A stretch of DNA of 42,379 nucleotides. It comes from a virus. Of the stretch, positions 5,755 through 12,531 are shown piece by piece (the stretch's first letter is position 1; every line of letters starts with the position of its first letter). Below the pieces are notes generated by a model. It was not told the DNA's origin. It saw nothing but the letters and a program-made list of their open reading frames with translations, and did not search any database. The stretch is from positions 1-42,379 of the IMG/VR virus record IMGVR_UViG_3300048590_000401; one strand, given 5' to 3'. The position numbers were made by a program, and so were the translations under genes.

Positions 5755-6828
5755 ATGGACACCCAACCCTGCAATCTGCTTACCGCTATGCTTGCCTTGC
5801 AGAAGACCTCCAAGGCTTACGAGAAGGAAAAGTACGTTCCGACTTCCGAGAATTTGCGGTTGGTTGTACCCCAAGGTATCGAGCACACCGTAATGTGTCC
5901 CAGGGAAGTGGACAAGTGGCATGGCGGAGCGCACCTTGTCGATGCTTACGACAACGCCTTGGACAATGCCGGGGTAGAGCGCTTCCACGGACCGAAGTTC
6001 GACGGTGAACGCGCTGTGGAGACCCCCTCCAATCCTTTGGACCGGCTTTGGGAGATCGAGGAGTGGTATCACCGGGTGACCGCCATCGCCAAACTGGTCG
6101 GTTTCACCCCCCACGACCCCAACATGATTTCCGGAGGTGGCCACATTCACGCGAGCTACACAGTTCAGATGGCCTTGAAGGCCTTCCGCGATGTGGTGTC
6201 CAGACCCTACCTCCTGTGGGTGTTCAACGACCCCAACGACAAGGGCTGCAAACTATTCAACGAGGCTATCGAGAAGATCGACAAAGAGGTCATCGAAGCT
6301 GTGGCCGCCCTGCCCGATAACCTCAAACTGGACAAGGTGTTCGACAGTGGCAGCGTGACCGAGAGTTTCCGCCGAGCCGTGATGTACTACGGTAAGAATC
6401 TCACATTGGTGAAGGAACGCTGGCTGTTCGATGACAAGGGCTACATGGTGCGTTGGGTACCAGAGCACAAAACGCTGGAGTTCCGCTTCTTTGATGCCCC
6501 GTTGGATTGGCCCGAGCAGAAGTCTCACGTTTTGTTCGTCGATGCCTACACCCGGTGGATTATGGACCAGCCACTGCGGCCGACAACGCAGATCAAGCCA
6601 ATCGCCATTCGTAAGTACACAGAGGATCAAGCTATTGGAGAGTTCCAAGCTTTCTGCGAGGAGTTGAAGCTCGACTCCGCGATGTTCGACAGCCAGATCG
6701 CTCGCAACGTCAAGGGGTGGGTCAGCGGTCAGGGCAACTTCGGGTTGGTGAGAATTCCTCCATCACGGGGCCGGAGGGTCTCCGCTGTCGTGGTGGAGGA
6801 AGACGGCGAGGAGACACTTGTAGCATGA
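5755..6828 (+). CDS. Putative amidoligase-like (glutamine-synthetase fold) protein
   Basis: The product has 357 residues. Features suggesting the glutamine-synthetase/gamma-glutamylcysteine-ligase fold are a glycine-rich metal/substrate strand GGGHIHAS (127-134), an acidic strand ERAVETPSNP before it, a helix LDRLWEIEEWYHRV between them, and LEFRFFDAP (about 241-249) as the later E-x-R strand. In amidoligases of this fold these residues bind Mg-ATP and join an amine to a carboxylate. The substrate is unknown, and I see no amidotransferase partner, only a zinc-ribbon protein overlapping the 3 prime end. A TACCAT box just before the ATG may be a promoter. The assignment rests on motif shape, not on close similarity. 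Confidence 0.5.
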   Translation: MDTQPCNLLTAMLALQKTSKAYEKEKYVPTSENLRLVVPQGIEHTVMCPREVDKWHGGAHLVDAYDNALDNAGVERFHGPKFDGERAVETPSNPLDRLWEIEEWYHRVTAIAKLVGFTPHDPNMISGGGHIHASYTVQMALKAFRDVVSRPYLLWVFNDPNDKGCKLFNEAIEKIDKEVIEAVAALPDNLKLDKVFDSGSVTESFRRAVMYYGKNLTLVKERWLFDDKGYMVRWVPEHKTLEFRFFDAPLDWPEQKSHVLFVDAYTRWIMDQPLRPTTQIKPIAIRKYTEDQAIGEFQAFCEELKLDSAMFDSQIARNVKGWVSGQGNFGLVRIPPSRGRRVSAVVVEEDGEETLVA

Positions 6829-7241
6829 GCAACAAATCCATAGCTTCCCTCGCCACTGTGAAGTGCCCAGCGTGCGACAAAGAAACTGAGAACGGCGAAG
6901 TGCTGCTGCAAACCCGCTTCGTCCGCAGCCCTACAGGCAGTATAATTGGTCGGTTGGACCGTAAAACCTGCGTGGGTTTGGGGCTGTGCCCCGATCATAA
7001 GCGCGAGGGCTACGTTACGCTGATCGAAGCCGAGCCGGGTGGGTCGTACACCGGTACGAACCCCGATAGCTTCATTCGCTACGGTGGACTTGGGTATATC
7101 AGGACTGAGGTCTGGCCTAAGTTGTTCAACGTTCCCGTGCCCAAACATCTTTGGACGTTGGTGGATCGGGAGGTTTTCAACCGCATCACCAAGTTGCCCG
7201 GTGCCGAGAGCATCGACCCACCCCAGCAGGGAGTAGCATGA
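6825..7241 (+). CDS. Zinc-ribbon-like hypothetical protein, 138 aa
   Basis: Overlaps the end of the preceding gene by four bases (ATGA). The N-terminal half carries CPAC (about residues 13-16) and, 36 residues later, LCPDH, which could form one zinc site. The rest is alpha/beta with aromatic residues (FIRYGGLGYIRTEVWPKLF). Because it is coupled to both the ligase-like gene and the thymidylate synthase gene it may belong to the same metabolic module, but no function can be read from it. Confidence 0.6.
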   Translation: MSNKSIASLATVKCPACDKETENGEVLLQTRFVRSPTGSIIGRLDRKTCVGLGLCPDHKREGYVTLIEAEPGGSYTGTNPDSFIRYGGLGYIRTEVWPKLFNVPVPKHLWTLVDREVFNRITKLPGAESIDPPQQGVA

Positions 7242-8194
7242 GCTTCGACGTCAAGATTATTGCGGATTCCGTGGGTCCTCGGGGTAATCGCATCACCACG
7301 ATGCAGTTGTGCTACCCACGTTTCATCCACGCGGAGTTCATGACGCACAGGGTCTTTTCTCGCAACGCCAGTTCGTCCCGGGCGATCCCTGTCGCCAAGC
7401 TGATAGAACAGGTGCGAAATAACCCGGTAATGCCAGTGCATTGGGGCAAGAACCAGCCGGGTATGCAGGCGGACGAGGAGCTTTCCCCCGAGAACATCGG
7501 AGCAGTACGTGGTATCTGGCGGGACGCAGCGTATAGGGCGGCGAACTATGCCGAGACGATGGCAAGGTTTGGTGCCCATAAGCAGATTGTCAATCGCATT
7601 CTTGAGCCGTGGCAGTGGATGCACACGATTGTCACGGCAACCGAGTGGGACAACTTCTTTGCCCTTCGTTGCCACAAGGATGCCCAGCCTGAGATTCGTC
7701 GTCTTGCAGAGTTCATGCGGGAGACACAGCACAGGTCTGTTCCGAAAAAGCTCGACTACGGTCAGTGGCATTTGCCGTATGTCAATACAGAAATTGAGGA
7801 TGACGGCGAACAGAGTTATCGACACAAGATGTTCTTTGACCCGCCGATCGAGGGGCACCCAGGCGCATGCGGCGTTCAGTTTCTCAACTTGGAACAGGCG
7901 CTGAAGGCGTCCGTTGCGCGGTGTGCCAGGGTGTCCTACTTGACGCACGACGGCAAGACCCCGGACATAGAAAAGGACTTGGAGCTTTACGAGCGTCTTG
8001 CTGGGTCCGTTCCAATTCATGCCTCGCCTCTGGAGCATCAGGCGATGGTCAACGTCCTAGGCCCCTATGAAGATTGGGTGTGTCTGGGTTGGCAGGGTAA
8101 TTTCCACCCTGAGTGGGTTCAGTTCCGTCAAATCATCGAAGTGGGGATCAACCCGGATAAGTTGACGCGAGACATGAGGAACTACGCGCCGTAG
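7238..8194 (+). CDS. thyX: Flavin-dependent thymidylate synthase (ThyX family)
   Basis: The product has 318 residues. ThyX makes dTMP from dUMP using FAD, NADPH and methylene-tetrahydrofolate. The family signature RHRxxSxNxxSxR is recognisable as THRVFSRNASSSR (residues 36-48): H37, R38, S41, N43, S46 and R48 are kept, but the first Arg is Thr. Further hallmarks are the histidine/arginine-rich centre (WQWMHTIVTATEWDNFFALRCHKDAQPEIRRLAEFM), in which WxxFFxLR and DAQxEIR are typical of ThyX, and the end SPLEHQA. The ATG follows AGGGAG and overlaps the preceding stop. It would supply dTMP for phage DNA synthesis. The long N-terminal insertion makes it larger than the usual 220-260 residues. Confidence 0.85.
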   Translation: MSFDVKIIADSVGPRGNRITTMQLCYPRFIHAEFMTHRVFSRNASSSRAIPVAKLIEQVRNNPVMPVHWGKNQPGMQADEELSPENIGAVRGIWRDAAYRAANYAETMARFGAHKQIVNRILEPWQWMHTIVTATEWDNFFALRCHKDAQPEIRRLAEFMRETQHRSVPKKLDYGQWHLPYVNTEIEDDGEQSYRHKMFFDPPIEGHPGACGVQFLNLEQALKASVARCARVSYLTHDGKTPDIEKDLELYERLAGSVPIHASPLEHQAMVNVLGPYEDWVCLGWQGNFHPEWVQFRQIIEVGINPDKLTRDMRNYAP

Positions 8195-8201
8195 AAACCG
8201 C

Positions 8202-8230
8202 TTGACAAACCGCGTAGGGCGCGGTAGAAT
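8202..8230 (+). promoter_or_regulatory. Early-type sigma70 promoter 4
   Basis: TTGACA (8202-8207), 17-bp spacer AACCGCGTAGGGCGCGG, TAGAAT (8225-8230). The spacer contains the dyad CCGCG/CGCGG. The leader runs TATCAAGTCAAGGGAGTG to the ATG at 8257. Confidence 0.85.
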
Positions 8231-8256
8231 TACAGTATCAAGTCAAGGGAGTGAGC

Positions 8257-9939
8257 ATGAAATTCTACGATCTGGATCAAGCCAAGCCCTTCGGGAAGGA
8301 AACCCTCGGGGGCAAGGGCTTTGGTCTTGCGGAAATGCACGCTCTCGGGGTCCCGGTTCCTTCGGCGATCATCATCCCCACGGAGGTCTGCGTCGCCTAC
8401 ATGAAGGACCCGGCCCCCGTGGTTCAGTGGGTGAATGATAACGTGACGGCGATCTACGAGGCACTGTCCGCGCCCACGCAATCCTGGCCTTTGGTTTCCG
8501 TGCGTTCCGGTGCCCGGGTGTCGATGCCGGGGATGATGGACACCATTCTCAACGTCGGGTTGGACGACAGCACGTTCACCCATTGGCAGAAGGTGCTCGG
8601 CACTGATTGCGTGTTGGATTGCCGCCGCCGGTTGGTCAAAATGTTTGGCAGTGTGGTTCATGGCCTCAAAATGGAATCTGAGAACGTGGAAAGCGCTATG
8701 CTGGAGTGGGCCAAGAGTATGGGAGGGGCCGCGTTTCCCGACGCCGAGCAACAACTGGCCTCCAGTATCATCGCGGTCTTCAATTCTTGGAACAACGAGC
8801 GTGCGGTTTACTACCGCAAGATGAACAACATCCCGGACGAGTGGGGCACTGCTGTCGTCGTCCAGCGTATGGTCTTCGGTAACCTCAACGACAAGTCGGC
8901 GACCGGGGTGATGTTTACCCGGGACCCCAACACCGGCGACCCGGGGGCCGTCGGTGAGTATCTTGTCAATGGTCAGGGTGAAGACGTTGTGGATGGTAGC
9001 CACACGCCCCTGCCCCTGATCCAGATGAAGAAGTGGAACAAAGGGCGTTACAACGACCTGATCTCCGCTGGAACCAAGCTTGAATCCCACTTTGGTGATG
9101 TGCAAGACATCGAATTCACCATCGAAGACGGCAAGCTGTTCATCCTTCAGACCCGCAGCGCCAAGCGGACCTCGCAAGCTGCCGTGAAGATCGCTCTCAG
9201 CTACTGGAACGAAGGTAAGATGGGCGGCAAACCCGGTTTGGGTATGCGGCTCAAGAGGCTCGTGACGTTCGACCAGTTGTGCAAGGTCGATGTCGCCACA
9301 GTCGGCAAGACCAAGAAACATTCGTTCATGGGCATTGCCGCCTGTTCCGGCGTCGTCATCGGCAAGCCGGTGTTCACTGCCGAAGATGCAATCAATTGCA
9401 AGGAGCCGTGCATCCTCGTGACCGAGGAGACGACGCCAGAGGACATTCAGGGCATGGACAAGGCGCTGGGCGTCCTCACGATGAATGGTGGGCACACCAG
9501 CCACGCCGCCGTGGTCGCCCGTAGCATGAACAAGCCCTGCATCGTCGGGCTGGGACTTGAATGGCACGAGGCACTCAAGACCTTCAACGTGGATAAGATC
9601 GCCATCGACGGGGCGACCGGCAGGGTCTGGCTGCATGAGGTCCCGGTTCTCGGGGGCAAGTGCGTCGAGAAGGACTTGCTGATCGAGAAGGTAGCGTCGC
9701 TTCTGGGCACTCCGGTCGTGGGGGTGGGCATCTATGACGCCACGCAGCAACTCGGGGCACACGATATCGCTGGTGTGGGTGACCACTGCACGAAGAACGC
9801 GTTGACCCCTTTCAGCAGGGACATGACCCCCTTGGAGAAGGACTTCTTCTCCCTCTTCGGACCGACAATCCACACCGTCCCCGCGTTTGCCCCGGAGACG
9901 GTCTCGGGCATGCAATTGATGAAAGCTCTCTTGGGGTGA
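8257..9939 (+). CDS. Pyruvate phosphate dikinase-like protein lacking the C-terminal PEP barrel
   Basis: The 560-residue product matches the first two-thirds of PPDK. An ATP-grasp part carries GGKGFGLAEM (about 18-27), SVRSGARVSMPGMMDTILNVGL and the QTRSAKR strand. A phosphohistidine domain follows, with MNGGHTSHAAVVARSMNKPCIV and its catalytic His at 416. Full PPDK is about 870-900 residues and ends in the PEP/pyruvate TIM barrel; that is missing, replaced by about 100 unrelated residues ending MQLMKALLG. It may therefore phosphorylate its own histidine from ATP and pass phosphate to an unknown acceptor, as in the related rifampin phosphotransferases (inference). The start is set by AAGGGAG. 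Repeat copy 3 lies inside the gene. Confidence 0.85.
   Translation: MKFYDLDQAKPFGKETLGGKGFGLAEMHALGVPVPSAIIIPTEVCVAYMKDPAPVVQWVNDNVTAIYEALSAPTQSWPLVSVRSGARVSMPGMMDTILNVGLDDSTFTHWQKVLGTDCVLDCRRRLVKMFGSVVHGLKMESENVESAMLEWAKSMGGAAFPDAEQQLASSIIAVFNSWNNERAVYYRKMNNIPDEWGTAVVVQRMVFGNLNDKSATGVMFTRDPNTGDPGAVGEYLVNGQGEDVVDGSHTPLPLIQMKKWNKGRYNDLISAGTKLESHFGDVQDIEFTIEDGKLFILQTRSAKRTSQAAVKIALSYWNEGKMGGKPGLGMRLKRLVTFDQLCKVDVATVGKTKKHSFMGIAACSGVVIGKPVFTAEDAINCKEPCILVTEETTPEDIQGMDKALGVLTMNGGHTSHAAVVARSMNKPCIVGLGLEWHEALKTFNVDKIAIDGATGRVWLHEVPVLGGKCVEKDLLIEKVASLLGTPVVGVGIYDATQQLGAHDIAGVGDHCTKNALTPFSRDMTPLEKDFFSLFGPTIHTVPAFAPETVSGMQLMKALLG
9387..9400 (+). repeat. 14-bp dispersed near-palindrome, copy 3
   Basis: TGCAATCAATTGCA inside the PPDK-like gene. 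Read from the third base of a codon it gives D-A-I-N-C-K, between the phosphohistidine-domain strands. Confidence 0.9.
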
Positions 9940-9941
9940 GG

Positions 9942-9947
9942 TAGAAT
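9942..9947 (+). promoter_or_regulatory. Possible late-type -10 box, TAGAAT
   Basis: GGTAGAATGGG lies just before the zinc-ribbon gene. Unlike other members of the class it is only 2-11 bases from the start codon, and it is followed by a small GGGT/ACCC hairpin. Weak support. Confidence 0.2.
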
Positions 9948-9949
9948 GG

Positions 9950-10369
9950 GTGCTACCCATGAAAACTACCTGCCCCAAGTGTGCCAGTGAGAACGCGAGA
10001 TACACGTTCGACGGAGTAGACGTGACTTTACGGTGTACCTGTGGTTATCACAGGGTGGTGGTGTCGAAGTTGGAGCAGATTACGATCCACCACAGCGACT
10101 CGAAATCCGAGGTTCGGTTACCTAAACGTGACTCGAACCTCTGGTGGACCTTGGTGGCCCTCGTCGCTTTGGGCGAGGCAAAGGCCGAGGCTATCGCAGA
10201 GCGGTTGGTGTGGTTGGGCAAGGAGTTCAACACACGCGATGTGTCGAGCTACTTGACGATCCTCCGGACCAAGAATTTGGTCAAGGAGACCGAGATCATG
10301 CGGCGCACCCCCGGTGGTAGTACGTGGAAGGTGGAAGAGCGGTGCATGAACCTCATAGGAGCTAACTGA
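9950..10369 (+). CDS. Zinc-ribbon plus winged-helix-like protein
   Basis: Starts at GTG with GAGG eight bases upstream; an ATG three codons later is the alternative. The N-terminal 35 residues hold two cysteine pairs, CPKC and CTCG, forming a zinc ribbon. The C-terminal 80 residues are helical with a pattern like a winged helix (ALVALGEAKAEAIAERL, TRDVSSYLTILRTKNLV, then a TPGGSTWKV wing). This is the layout of a small transcription factor, so a regulator of phage or host genes is likely (inference). Its stop overlaps the start of the CsrA-like gene. Confidence 0.65.
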   Translation: MLPMKTTCPKCASENARYTFDGVDVTLRCTCGYHRVVVSKLEQITIHHSDSKSEVRLPKRDSNLWWTLVALVALGEAKAEAIAERLVWLGKEFNTRDVSSYLTILRTKNLVKETEIMRRTPGGSTWKVEERCMNLIGAN

Positions 10370-10698
10370 TGCTGAGTCTAGGAGTCAAGCGCAAGAACGA
10401 GATCATGATCGGCGATGCGAAGCTGCGCATCGTCGCCGTGCCCTCCGCCACGGAGGTCCAGTGTCGGATCGACGGAGGCCCGATCTTGACAATCACCGAC
10501 CAGCAGATGACGGAGGTCCTGCCCAACGTGAAGGTCACGCTCGGGTTGTTTCCTGCCGAGGAGCAGTATGCCTTCTACGCCCGCATGCTTTTCGACGCCC
10601 CACGCAGCATTAGCATCCAGCGTATCCGTCGGGCCAAAGGCCCGCAAATGGGCGGCGAGTCGGGGTATCAGCGTCAAGCAACTGAAGTGGATGGCTGA
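10369..10698 (+). CDS. CsrA-like RNA-binding protein candidate, 109 aa
   Basis: The N-terminus MLSLGVKRKNEIMIGDAKLRIV follows the CsrA pattern (ML-x-L-x-R-x-x-x-E-x-x-x-IGD, then alternating hydrophobic residues) at the very start of the protein, as in true CsrA. The next strands (ATEVQCRIDGGPILTITDQQMTEVL) also fit the small beta-barrel. CsrA binds GGA motifs in mRNA leaders and blocks or stabilises messages. This protein is longer than usual (109 against about 60 residues), with a basic C-terminal extension, and lacks the usual ApxxVxVxRxE consensus, so it is a divergent member at best. The ATG overlaps the preceding TGA. Confidence 0.5.
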   Translation: MLSLGVKRKNEIMIGDAKLRIVAVPSATEVQCRIDGGPILTITDQQMTEVLPNVKVTLGLFPAEEQYAFYARMLFDAPRSISIQRIRRAKGPQMGGESGYQRQATEVDG

Positions 10699-10951
10699 AA
10701 ACGCAGCCCCCCTGACTCACCCCAGTTTCAATCGCCGCTTTCATCAGTACGCTTTCTCGATGTTCGGGGGCCATATCGACGCCGTAGGGGACCTGTCTCG
10801 ATCACGCTTGACAAAACCAACCCGGCGCGGTAAAATGCTTCTAATGGCTGCGAGAGCCAAGCAGTTCTTGTCTTGGGAGCCGTGCGAGTGTGTTGGGGGT
10901 TGTGACGATTGCGTGGACGGACTTCAACCGGTGATCAGAACGGAGAGCTAA
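10691..10951 (+). CDS. Hypothetical protein, 86 aa, with a promoter inside its gene
   Basis: The ATG overlaps the end of the CsrA-like gene by eight bases, with no strong ribosome site. The frame stays open across the early-type promoter at 10808-10836, whose bases read as SRLTKPTRRGKMLLM. The C-terminal part has four close cysteines (CECVGGCDDC), a possible metal site. Either this is one 86-residue protein, or only the 35-residue C-terminal part, started at 10844 from the internal promoter, is made. The cysteine cluster is shared by both versions. Confidence 0.45.
   Translation: MAENAAPLTHPSFNRRFHQYAFSMFGGHIDAVGDLSRSRLTKPTRRGKMLLMAARAKQFLSWEPCECVGGCDDCVDGLQPVIRTES
10808..10836 (+). promoter_or_regulatory. 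Early-type sigma70 promoter 5
   Basis: TTGACA (10808-10813), 17-bp spacer AAACCAACCCGGCGCGG, TAAAAT (10831-10836). It lies within an open reading frame. The ATG at 10844 follows seven bases after the -10 box, so that start would be leaderless. Confidence 0.75.
10844..10951 (+). CDS. Alternative short gene: cysteine-cluster peptide, 35 aa
   Basis: In-frame internal start of the longer open frame. It is supported by promoter 5 placing the ATG at about +1. The peptide MAARAKQFLSWEPC and its following CECVGGCDDC cluster could bind a metal ion. It ends directly at the start of the first PTP-like gene. Its existence as a separate product is inferred from promoter position, matching the arrangement at 109 and 21897. 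Confidence 0.4.
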   Translation: MAARAKQFLSWEPCECVGGCDDCVDGLQPVIRTES

Positions 10952-11410
10952 ATGAACGGCAAGATCAGGTTCAGGGTGGGGAGAAGGGCTGGCACCATCC
11001 TCGGTGGGCCATTCGTCAAGGCCAAGGAACGTTGGGGTTTCAAGAAGGTGTTCCGCGTGTGCCTGCGAGAGGGGCAGCCCCCGGCAGCGGAGTGCCATTT
11101 CCCCATCGTGGACTTTGGCGTCCCCAAGAAGGAGGACCTTCAAATCCTCGTGGACAAGATCGTGACCAAGCTGCTGCGCGACAAGCCCGTGTATGTCGGC
11201 TGTACCGCCGGCATCGGGCGCACGGGGATGATCATCGCCTGCGTCTGGAAGACCTTCCACCGCTGCACCGGCCCGCAAGCCGTGGCAGGGGTGCGCAAGA
11301 ACTATCTCGCCGCCGCCGTAGAAACCCCGGCCCAGCACAAGCTGATCGACGACTTCGAGCCGCTGTTTCGGACCAAGGTCAAGTTGTTCTTCGCGCGCCT
11401 CGGCCTCTAA
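10952..11410 (+). CDS. Protein-tyrosine-phosphatase-like protein (first copy), 152 aa
   Basis: Contains the PTP/dual-specificity P-loop CxxGxxRTG as CTAGIGRTG, with catalytic Cys 84 and Arg 90. The residue before the Cys is Gly (VYVGC) where most families have His. After the P-loop come the expected helix and a VRKNY...AVETPAQ segment similar to that of other PTP domains. An upstream Asp in FPIVDFGVP (near residue 54) could be the general acid. Such enzymes dephosphorylate proteins, RNA 5 prime ends or nucleotides; the substrate is unknown. AGAG upstream of the ATG serves as the ribosome site. A second, longer relative lies 1.1 kb downstream. Confidence 0.75.
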   Translation: MNGKIRFRVGRRAGTILGGPFVKAKERWGFKKVFRVCLREGQPPAAECHFPIVDFGVPKKEDLQILVDKIVTKLLRDKPVYVGCTAGIGRTGMIIACVWKTFHRCTGPQAVAGVRKNYLAAAVETPAQHKLIDDFEPLFRTKVKLFFARLGL

Positions 11411-11414
11411 GTGC

Positions 11415-11443
11415 TTGACAAACCAGCGAGCGCGCGGTAGAAT
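11415..11443 (+). promoter_or_regulatory. Early-type sigma70 promoter 6
   Basis: TTGACA (11415-11420), 17-bp spacer AACCAGCGAGCGCGCGG, TAGAAT (11438-11443). The leader has CCTATAGTC, as in promoter 7, and ends AAGGGAGTG before the ATG at 11476. Confidence 0.85.
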
Positions 11444-11475
11444 GGTCCTATAGTCGGAAGATCAAGGGAGTGATG

Positions 11476-12531
11476 ATGAAGTTCGTGGTGCCGAACTCGT
11501 TGGACGTCTACCTAGACGCCCCGCACTTCAAGAAGTGGTCGTGGGGGCAGGTTAGCGTCCCGACGGTCAGCGCTCAACGCAAGGACTTCGATCCCACTCC
11601 CGGGCACGCGCACCCCGAGGCGGAAGCCGTGGAGTTTTATGCGCTGAACCACATGTTTGGTTTGATCTGCAATCGGTTCACCCGCTATGAGGAACTGCCG
11701 GGGTGGGCGATCAAGGTCTGCGACCGCTACATGGAGGTCCTGAACCAGCAGACGATGCGCCTGTTTTACTACCAGACGGTTATCAGTACCCGGGAAGCCC
11801 GGCACATGCCGACTCGTCTGGCTTCATGGTGGGCCGAGTGCGAGACCAAGTACACCAAGGAATTCGTCAAATTCCAGATGGGCAACAAAGGTTCGGAGGG
11901 CGCGGCCATGACCAAGTTCGATGGTGCCCCGCCGAATATGCCGTTCGTCCTTTTCGTTGATGCGCTGAATCATTGTTTCCGCAAGGGCGGGTTCTCCGGG
12001 TCCTTTGGCGGCTCGAAGTGGGGCAAGGTCAACGATAATCTCTACCGGCTGGTCACTGGTCAGGTGACCGCAGAGGCCTTTGTGGACACCGCCTACACCT
12101 TGGCCCATAACACTGGACCTATCTTCAACAAGGGCTACTACTACCACGTTCAGCTTAACCAGCAGTTGATCAAGATTCTCGATCTGCAACGCGCTGGTCT
12201 GATTCCGACATTTGTTCTCTCCTGTCCTGATGAAGTAGCTCAAGGCTACCTCCCGGATTTGGTGAAATTGTTCTGCGACAACATGCCGAACCACGGGATC
12301 GAGGACAAGATCGACTGGCAGAAGGTGCAAGCTGCCGGGGCCGTGGGCAACTACAGCAAGCTGGCGTCTGGTGCCACCCCCTTCGTTCCCAAGACAAAGA
12401 AGTTGGTCAAGGAGCCTGTGGGAGTTACGCCAGTGAAGTTCCCGGGTGTTCCCGAAGATGCGCAGTACGTGACGCAAGTCCAGTACTACCCCCACGAAGT
12501 TCTCACCGTTTATAAGAGGAAGTCCAAGTGA
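11476..12531 (+). CDS. Unknown protein, 351 aa, between two PTP-like genes
   Basis: I chose the third of three start codons in a row (GTG, ATG, ATG) because it has the best spacing from AAGGGAG. The protein is soluble and rich in aromatic residues. Its conserved-looking patches include HPEAEAVEFYALNHMFGLI, FYYQTVISTREARHM, FSGSFGGSKWGKV, TLAHNTGPIFNKGYYYH and a Lys/Pro-rich linker near residues 295-315. I do not recognise a family. Its strong private promoter and its overlap with the second PTP-like gene (GTGA) suggest it works with that phosphatase, perhaps as substrate-binding partner. Confidence 0.7.
   Translation: MKFVVPNSLDVYLDAPHFKKWSWGQVSVPTVSAQRKDFDPTPGHAHPEAEAVEFYALNHMFGLICNRFTRYEELPGWAIKVCDRYMEVLNQQTMRLFYYQTVISTREARHMPTRLASWWAECETKYTKEFVKFQMGNKGSEGAAMTKFDGAPPNMPFVLFVDALNHCFRKGGFSGSFGGSKWGKVNDNLYRLVTGQVTAEAFVDTAYTLAHNTGPIFNKGYYYHVQLNQQLIKILDLQRAGLIPTFVLSCPDEVAQGYLPDLVKLFCDNMPNHGIEDKIDWQKVQAAGAVGNYSKLASGATPFVPKTKKLVKEPVGVTPVKFPGVPEDAQYVTQVQYYPHEVLTVYKRKSK

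Noticed and set aside
6941-6946. TATAAT inside the zinc-ribbon gene
   Set aside because: No -35 match at proper distance, no G before it as in the late class, and no start codon at a useful distance.
9911-9924. Partial match to the inverted repeat (TGCAATTGATGAAA) near the end of the PPDK-like gene
   Set aside because: Only the first ten bases match and the second arm is missing. All ten accepted copies are perfect, so this is not counted; it might be a decayed copy.
8230-10005. 591-codon open frame on the - strand opposite the PPDK-like gene
   Set aside because: It mirrors a gene with clear catalytic motifs on the other strand, has no ribosome site, and its product is His/Arg/Val-rich as expected for antisense of GC-rich codons.
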